Positions 57,187 through 64,000 of a stretch of 64,000 nucleotides of DNA are shown piece after piece. The notes under the pieces are model-generated. The model saw only the letters and a list, made by a program, of their open reading frames with translations. It searched no databases and was not told the DNA's origin. Source of the DNA: Patiria miniata. Taxonomy: Eukaryota; Echinodermata; Asteroidea; Valvatida; Asterinidae. The number at the start of each line of letters is the position of its first letter. Position 1 is the first letter of the stretch. The DNA lies in assembly GCF_015706575.1 (NCBI RefSeq), contig NW_024037059.1, positions 35,288,129 through 35,352,128 on the forward strand. Reading direction: 5' to 3'. The translations under genes were made by a program, and so were the position numbers.

Positions 57187-60100
57187 TTAATCCACTGGTT
57201 TGCTGACGACAACCGCATCCCAGTCGTTGCTCACAAACGCTCCGTCCCCATGCCTCTCGGAACATTCAGCAAGTCGCTGCATCAGCTCCGCTTGTAATTC
57301 CGCAGACGCCGTCTCCTTGAACTTCATGATGTGGGTGAGTACGTCTAGCACTTGGGCGCCCTCTTCTGACGATGGATCGAAGCACTTGGTGACGTCGATG
57401 CGCGAGGGTTGGGCGTACTCTGCGTAGGGGATACCTCGTCTGTTCAAAGAGTCCCGGATGCTGGCTGTGGTGACGTGTTTAAATAGGTTGTCTTGCAAAC
57501 ACCAGAAGAGACAATGCTGGCTTTTCTCTGAGGGGAAAAAAATTCGTATTGGATTTGAGTTATGAATTTCATTCTGTATGTCCTCTGCTATGAATTTACG
57601 TACCTTCCAAAATCATACTTCAATCTGACAAAAAAAATTCGTTTACCTGAATTGATTGTCACGAGCAAAACTCCACCGGGTTCCACAAGGTTGTAAAGAT
57701 ACATCAATGAGCGATCGGGATCTTCCACGTAGTACAAAGACTGCACCGCGTGGACGAAATGAAACTTGGTCAAATCTCCCGCCTTCTCGTACTGGTCAAT
57801 CGTCTGCCGCCGCCAGTCACAATTCACACCGTGTAGCTCGTGAGCCTTGCTTTGTACAAGTGCCTTGTACATTGCTATCTGGCCCTCTGCTGGCTCAACT
57901 ACACGGTTGTTGATGAGTGGGAAGCGCTGCAGAAGTTTGGTCAACATTGTGACGTCCATCTCACCTTATTTAAGTAAGAAATCCACCAATTATCACTTAC
58001 AAGAAATGAAAAACCGCTGAACACAATCTGGACTGGTACGTCCGAGTCAAAGTAGATATATTGACCTTTCTTTTGTTTGTAAACATTGGCACCATTTTAT
58101 ATGTATGAAGCCCGGGAAGGGACAGGGTGGAATTTTTTTTTCGGAATTTCCTAATTCGTTCGCACGAATTGCTAATTCGTTCGCACGAATTGCTAATTCG
58201 TTCGCACGAATTCCTATTAGTGGAGCTGCTAAGCGAAAAATTGTGCACTTTGTGGTAAAAGCATGAAATTCGGCATGTGGGGTCAAAATGGGCTAAAAAT
58301 CATTTTAAGATCGGGACCCATCCTGGATCTTGCCCATTTTGGGGGCGGAGCTTGATTTTTTTTAAAAGGGGGTGCAAACAATACAAACTCATGAAAACTG
58401 TATGTAACATCAAATTTCCTTGGTTTTTTACGCTTTGAAATAAACTTAAACATGAAATAAGACATTCTAGCATTCTAACACCTGTTAATTTTCCACCCAT
58501 TTTGTGGGCGTGGTCTAAATGGTAAAAGAGGCGGTATATATTAGCAGTTTGGTTCTAATATGGAAAACATCATTCAGTTTGGTGGTAAAATTCTGAAAAT
58601 TGGCATGTCCAATTGAAATGGGCGAACATAATTTTTAGAGGTGAACGCATCTTGGATCTTGCCCATTTGGGGGGCGGAGCTTGATTTTTCAAAAAGGGGA
58701 GTGCAAAAAAAGAAAACTCAGAAAACTGTATTTTACATTCACTTTGTTTCTCATGCTTTGAAACAAAGTGGATGTAAATTCTAACATTCTAACGTGTTAT
58801 TTTCACCCTTTTGCGGGCGTGGCCTAAATATGGAGCATTGGAGCAGCTTGATTCAAACGAGGGAAAATCATCATTTTTGCTGGTAAAAACACAACTTTTC
58901 CATCGGTTAACTATGTTTACCATACACTATAAAGATAAGTTTAAACGGTTGCAAGACTAATTGTTGCCCTTTAGGGGTGGAGCTACATTTTAAAGTAGGC
59001 GGCTATAAAAAAAATCATATCTAAATTGTTATGATTGTCTACAAGTGACTTACACAGGGTGAGTCAAAAAAGGAAACCCAAATGGCAGGACAATTTTTTT
59101 TAATGAAGTTCTGCATGTAGCACTATCAAAATCATATGAACTTCAAATTTGGTTTGTGTATTTTTCTTGGTAATCCTAAGAAGCCTATTGCATTTGGGGC
59201 CGAAAGGTCAAGGGTCAAGGTCACAGTGGCTGAAACAATAGAAATTTTGTCAGCGCGATAACTTGAGAAATACTTTACATATGAACTTCAAATTTGGTTT
59301 GTGGATTGTCCTTGGCAATCCTAAGAAGCCTATTCCATTTTGGGCTAAAAGGTCAAGGGTCAAGGTCACAGTGGCTAAAACAACAGAAATTTTGTCAGCG
59401 TGATAACTTGAGATATACTTTACATATGAACTTCAAATTTGGTTTGTAGATTGTCCTTGCAATCCAAAGAAGCCTATTGCATTTGGGGCCAAAAGGTCAA
59501 GGGTCAAGGTCACAGTGGCTAAAACAAAAGAAATTTTGTCAGCGCGATAACTTGAGAAATACTTTACATGTGAACTTCAAATTTGGTTTGTGGATTGTTC
59601 TTGGTCAAGGGTCAAGGTCACAGTGGCTAAAACAATAGCAATCTTGTATTTATTCTGAGATCATAGGGATTAGGGATTAATTCATATAAAACCTACACGA
59701 ACGTGTTTGCTTAATTTTCATTCATACAGATGCTAGTAAATGCTTCAAAATTGGAAGTAAAAGCAAATGCCATGTTTTATTCATACGAACATGGTATCAT
59801 TTGTACTTTATGAACTTTGTTAATATTAATTTTTCGCGATTAACATATAATAAATGCTGTAGCTTTTGCGCAGAATTATTTGCTTTATAATTTCAAGGTT
59901 GCCCCAACCCAGCCTTGTGAATGACAAGTGCATATTTGAAATCTGAAGCATTTACACCTTTATATTCATACGAAACGTACAGATGGGAGAAATGCAAATG
60001 CCAGTTTTTATTCATACGAACTACCGTATGGTATTATTTGTACTTTTTCGCGATTAACATTAATAAATGCAGTAATTTTTGCGCATAATTATGTGCTTGT

Positions 60101-63035
60101 ATATTTTCAAGGTAGCCCCAACCCAACCTTGAAATATGACTAGTAAATATTTAAAATGTGTAGCATTTACTCCTTTTTATTCATAAGAAACGAAGTAAAC
60201 GCTTATAGTGTAGCAAAAGCTTAAAGGTAAAAGTAATTATTTTCAGAATTTAGCAAACGGTTTTTAGTAAAAGTGTTTGCTTAATTTTCATTCATACAGA
60301 TGCGAGTAAATGCTTCAAAATGGTAGCAAAAGCAAATGCCATGTTTTATTCATACGAACATGGTATCATTTGTACTTTATGAACTTTAATAAATGCAGTA
60401 GTTTTTGCGCAGAAGTATTTTACTTTATAATTTCAAGGTTGCCCCAAACCAGCCTTGTAAATGACAAGTACATATTTAAAATCTGAAGCATTTACTCCTT
60501 TATATTCATACGAAACGAAGTAAACGATAAATAATTTTTTTCTGGTAATGAAACCAAGGATCCTCAAAAGTGCATGCCCCAGGCACTGTAGCTCGCAAAC
60601 CCCGAAAAAAAAAACGTAGAGAGAAGACAATGAGAAGAAATTACAGTTTTAGAGGTGGGAGGAAAACCCCAGAAGAATAGTCTGGGGAAAACCCACGGAA
60701 TCAGGTAGGGACTGAAAACCCAATCCACATGTAGACCACGGGTGCCGATGCAAAGCGCATTGTGCACGTAAACGGCATTGCGTTCGTCGCGTTTGATGCG
60801 CTTTTTTTGTATCTGTCCTCCAGCACGTGACCCTCCCCGGTGACGCTTTCCGTTTCGGTTACGATAGTTTTATTTTCTGCAAACTTATAAACGTGTAAAG
60901 CTTTACATTGTGCAGGCCATTTACTCAAGAGCAAATGGTTTTTAGCAAAAGTGTTTGCTTAATTTTCATTCATACAGATGCGAGTAAATGCTTCGAAAGT
61001 GGTAGAAAAAGCAAATGCCATGCTTTATTCATACAAACATATGGTATCATTTGTACTTTATGAACTTTAATAAATGCAGTAGTTTATGCGCAGAATTATT
61101 TTGCTTTATAATTTCAAGGTTGCCCCAACCCAGCCTTGTAAATGACAAGTGCATATTTGAAATCTGAAGCATTTACTCCTTTTTATTCATACGAAACGAA
61201 GAAAACGATTATTAGGCCAAAAAAGGCTCTGGTTTCTGGTATGCTCGCGCGTCGCCATAGCCATGCGCGTCGGCAATGTAAGATGATGTCTTTCAATGTA
61301 AGATGATGTCTCAAACCACCAAACTCACTGGTTCGACTGGAATCCTGCTGCTGCACAATTTTAACGTGTTATTTCTCATAAAGTTATTTCTCATGTCTAA
61401 GTTTATTTCAAGCATGAAGAACAAAGGAAAATGGATGTTAAATACAGTTTTTCTGAGTTTTTAAATTTTTTGCACTCCACTTTTTGAAAAATCAAGCTCC
61501 GCCCCCCCCAAAAATTGTGCAAGATCCAAGATGTGTTCACCTCTTAAAATTATTTTCAGCCCATTTTAACTGGCCAATTTTCAGGATTTTACTACCAAAC
61601 CGAATAATGTTTTCCATATTAGAACCAAACTGCTAATATATACCGCCTCTTTTGTACATTTAGGCCACGCCCACAAAATGGGTGGAAATTAACTGGTGTT
61701 CGAATGCTAGAATGTTATATTTTATGTTTAAGTTTATTTCAAACCATAGAAAAACAAGGAAAATGGATGTTAAATACGATTTTTATGAGTTTGTATTGTT
61801 TGCACCCCCTTTTAAAAAAAAATCAAGCTCCGCCCCCAAAATGGGCAAGATCCAGGATGGGTCCCGATCTTAAAATGAATTCTAGCCCATTTGGACCCAA
61901 CCTGCCAAATTTCATGCTTTTACCACAAAGTGCACGATTTGGGCCAAAAATGGACCTAAGCAGCTCCACTATATTTCGTTCGCACGAATTCCTAATTCCT
62001 TCGCACGAATTACTAATTCGTGCGAACGAATTAGTAATTCGTGCGAACGAATTAGTAATTCGTGGGAACGAATTAGCAAACTCCAAAAAAGAAATTCCAC
62101 CCTGTCCCTTCCCGGGCTTCATGTATATGGGATGCGGCAAGCGCATAAATTGAAGCCATGGTTGGCAACATATTTTTCAAAAAAAGTCCCCATAACGCCC
62201 TCAATACATAGTAAAAATGCATGTTTATAGAAATTATGTTGTAGCTTTCTTGACAATGTTGTATTTCCAACGATCAAATTATATTTTGGTTATCTGTACT
62301 TTATAACTGTTCTTCATTTTGCAGTGCGTTGGACCTACTATAGTTTTGCAACCCGTGGTTGTCAATAGCGTGTTCTCTTGGAAAAGGACGCCCCTATTAA
62401 TGAATAAGCTTAGTTACCCTCCCCCCTCCCGCTTTTCGAATTTGAAACGGAATCCCCCGGCCAAACTTTCATAAGTGTTCCGCCACTGCTATTCATAGGC
62501 GATTAATGGCACTTACTTAGTACAAGATATACTTGCTTTGCAAAATAAGAAGCGAAGTAATTCAATTATTTCTGCATTAATTTTCTGAGCAAAATTTCAT
62601 GATACATGTAGTTTAATAGCGTGATCTGACAGCGCTTGTCAAAGTATACCGGCTACGCCTATAATTGTGACTTTGTGCGCATAAAACATGTGTACTCATA
62701 TAGACCGCTATATACCGTATAATGATAAGCTATATATCGTATGATAAGCTATATAGTGTCTAATTAAATCATCAATCAGGTGGTGTTAATTGAACCATAG
62801 AAAAAAGGACTGCTATTTTGGTCCTATACGTACCTGATCCACTTCCAACCCCTAAAACTCGCAACTCCTCATTCTCGCCAAGTGTGGTCTTGATTTTGGT
62901 GAGCACCGCATCGCCAAACACACGTTCGCCCCAGCTAGCGAGCAAGCTGAACTTGTCACATTGGGCAGCGTAACAATGGAAAGACTTCACATAGTAGTCT
63001 GGATCGTGGAATAAAGTCCTTAAAGTCGATGCCAT
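57187..63035 (-). CDS. Histamine N-methyltransferase-like SAM-dependent methyltransferase, three exons, complete
   Basis: HNMT transfers a methyl group from S-adenosylmethionine to histamine in the cytosol of vertebrates. Here three exons on the minus strand (63035-62834, 57964-57647, 57527-57187) join in phase 1 each time and give 286 aa, close to human HNMT (292). The start MASTLRTLFHDPDYYVKSF parallels the human MASSMRSLF. The glycine-rich SAM loop is VLGVGSGSGEMDV, split by intron 1. NNRVVEPAEGQIAMYK, FHFVHAVQSLYYVEDP and GGVLLVTINSG match the Rossmann core and substrate region, and the third exon the C-terminal part, ending SKPVD. Invertebrate deuterostomes can have several HNMT-like genes whose substrates are untested, so I do not assert histamine as substrate. 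Intron 1 (4.9 kb) contains a large inverted repeat. A fragment of the CCCAACTATAGTTGGG repeat lies upstream of the start. Confidence 0.92.
58150..58215. repeat. Tandem 18-bp palindromes AATTCGTTCGCACGAATT
   Basis: Three tandem units of about 20 bp of the (near-)palindrome AATTCGTTCGCACGAATT. The matching right arm at 61975-62065 has four or five variant units, so the number differs between arms of the same inverted structure. Confidence 0.8.
59055..59645 (+). repeat. Tandem repeat of about 150 bp with nuclear-receptor-like AGGTCA motifs
   Basis: About four units share ACTTCAAATTTGGTTTGTGG, CCTAAGAAGCCTATTGCATT and GTCAGCGCGATAACTTGAGA. Each has AAAGGTCAAGGGTCAAGGTC, which holds AGGTCA half-sites in a one-base-spaced direct repeat and a TCAAGGTCA extended half-site. 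The left border CACAGGGTGAGTCAAAAAAG resembles a mariner end. Confidence 0.8.
59690..61205 (+). repeat. Repeat of about 280 bp, four copies
   Basis: Copies begin near 59690, 59985 (partial), 60250 and 60930. Each has GTGTTTGCTTAATTTTCATT, CATACAGATGCGAGTAAATG, CAAGGTTGCCCCAACCCAGC and GAAGCATTTACTCCTTT. A SINE B copy interrupts the series at 60540-60735. Confidence 0.8.
60540..60735 (-). mobile_element. SINE family B, copy 3
   Basis: CAGGCACTGTAGCTCGCAAA, GAGAGAAGACAATGAGAAGA, GGTGGGAGGAAAACCCCAGA and GGGACTGAAAACCCAATCCA are colinear with 38090-38335. It lies inside the repeated region of HNMT-like intron 1. Confidence 0.7.
61212..61375. mobile_element. MITE family M, truncated copy
   Basis: Left end TTAGGCCAAAAAAGGCTCTG, then GGTATGCTCGCGCGTCGCC and CTGCTGCACAATTTTAACGT. 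The right half is missing, and AATGTAAGATGATGTCTTTC is duplicated in tandem. Confidence 0.7.
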
Positions 63036-63565
63036 CTTTTGGTCACCATAGAGGTACCCTCGCCTTGCACAAATATAAAAGGGCCTTGGGACCGATGCAA
63101 TAGTTGGGGCGTAACATACATACGAGGTCACACTACATGTACATGTGTTGTGCACACTTGTATGGAAAGAAATGCATACTGCAGGGATTTTGTAGCTTTA
63201 GTTTTGGGTAGGATCAGTTCAGTATCAAGGGGACCACGCACATCCTCAACCAATTGTGTTGCGCAGGCGCATTTTGTACAGAAATATATGAGGTCACAAA
63301 CCCTTTCAGTCATTCAAGGCATTGTCAGGGTACGTAAATCTGTTGGTTCAATAACATGCAGTCTACAACAGAAAAGTTCAAATGAATCCTCGAAAACATA
63401 GGTACATTTATATAGCAGTCAATTACATACATTCTCAATTGGCAAAGCCCAATACCTTTGATCTATTTCACATACAAAGAATTTGGAAGACGGTGACCTT
63501 CATACAGAAGTAAATAAATGAAAAGTTTAATGCACATATTTAACATTAAAATAAGGCGAAGTAAA
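63036..63565. promoter_or_regulatory. Upstream region of the HNMT-like gene
   Basis: At 63088-63113 the sequence GGGACCGATGCAATAGTTGG GGCGT repeats the right border of the palindrome array at 43858-43883. It lies 55-80 bases upstream of the start codon at 63035. No TATA box or other promoter element was singled out. No other gene seen. Confidence 0.4.
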
Positions 63566-63815
63566 AAAAAAACATGTTTAGCGTCCCCGCCCGCTTCCTT
63601 TTTAGAGGCCGCCTCCTTTTTTTTTTTTTTTTTTTTTTTTTAAACAAAAATTGATAAATTTTAACGATCTCTGCGCAGAAGAGATGTTCGGTTCTGCATA
63701 GTTACATCATTTTGGTCTCATTTTCTGTTGCATCTTGCCCATAAGAAGCCAATATGTCATTTCCTGAGTCCAAGTGGCGGCCATTTTGAAAAAAGCTGGT
63801 AACCATCTTGAAAAA
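63566..63815. mobile_element. Truncated reverse copy of the 11304 element
   Basis: AAACATGTTTAGCGTCCCCG, a long T run, AAATTGATAAATTTTAACGA and TCCAAGTGGCGGCCATTTTG match 11304-11880 reverse-complemented. The far end is missing or replaced. Confidence 0.7.
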
Positions 63816-63837
63816 TAGCCCGGCTGTGTACTCCTAG

Positions 63838-63872
63838 AACTATGAGGCTCCGCGTGAGCAGAGCCTCATAGA
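63838..63872. repeat. Short hairpin
   Basis: CTATGAGGCTC and GAGCCTCATAG are exact inverted repeats around CGCGTGAGCA. Too short to classify. Confidence 0.6.
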
Positions 63873-64000
63873 TCAAGAAGCCCGCAAAATTGCCTGCAGC
63901 ACAAAACACTAATAAAGTACAAAAACGTCCATCAAAATGCAGCCATTTTACACAGAACCGCTGCACAGTTTGCCCCTTTACTCCGTACTTTATCTCTTGA

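Larger units (their letters stand above)
58090..62130. mobile_element. Inverted-repeat structure of about 4 kb in HNMT-like intron 1
   Basis: 58090-58760 and 61410-62130 are inverted copies of about 0.7 kb. The outer ends are AAGCCCGGGAAGGGACAGGG and CCCTGTCCCTTCCCGGGCTT. Shared blocks include GATCGGGACCCATCCTGGAT and TAGCAGTTTGGTTCTAATAT. The arms themselves contain two diverged tandem units. Between the arms lie tandem repeats, SINE B and a family M MITE. No coding sequence for mobility was found. Confidence 0.82.

Overview
This window is animal nuclear DNA. It has spliced genes with GT-AG introns, tRNA-derived SINEs, many short inverted-repeat transposons, homopolymer G/C runs and satellite DNA. 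The gene content points to an invertebrate deuterostome: an HNF-class homeobox gene, a UCKL1 orthologue, a eukaryotic xylose isomerase and a histamine N-methyltransferase relative. A cephalochordate (Branchiostoma-like) is my best guess, with hemichordate or echinoderm as alternatives; the species cannot be fixed from sequence reading alone.

Layout. (1) 387-1676, minus strand: two N-terminal exons of an HMBOX1/HNF1-class homeobox gene that runs off the left edge; a likely 5'UTR donor lies at 2974. (2) 3493-27874, plus strand: a full uridine-cytidine kinase-like gene (UCKL1), about 16 exons, kinase domain followed by a UPRT-like domain, head-to-head with the homeobox gene. (3) 31306-44074, minus strand: 12 exons of a xylose isomerase with all metal and catalytic residues, tail-to-tail with UCKL1; its last short exon is not placed securely. 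(4) 44.1-57.2 kb: no gene seen; minisatellites, a 75-80 bp satellite in both orientations, an inverted pair of about 440 bp repeats and several MITEs. (5) 57187-63035, minus strand: a complete three-exon HNMT-like methyltransferase whose first intron contains an inverted-repeat structure of about 4 kb.

Exon junctions were derived by hand from splice signals, reading frame and remembered family sequences. In the three main genes phases agree from exon to exon, giving 508 aa (UCKL1), 433 aa plus a missing tail (xylose isomerase) and 286 aa (HNMT-like). Coordinates may be off by one in places.

The most unusual point is in UCKL1: a perfect 138-bp tandem duplication copies the 3' splice site and the Walker A part of exon 3. 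Because 138 is divisible by 3, either splice site keeps the frame, so a protein with two P-loops is possible. The duplication lies at the end of a 30-bp minisatellite whose units each carry a CCAAT-box core. Much of the rest is non-autonomous transposons; for several, target-site duplications or paired compensatory changes can be read directly. No transposase, reverse transcriptase, CRISPR array or viral gene was recognised. The genes do not form an obvious pathway; they are neighbours, not an operon.
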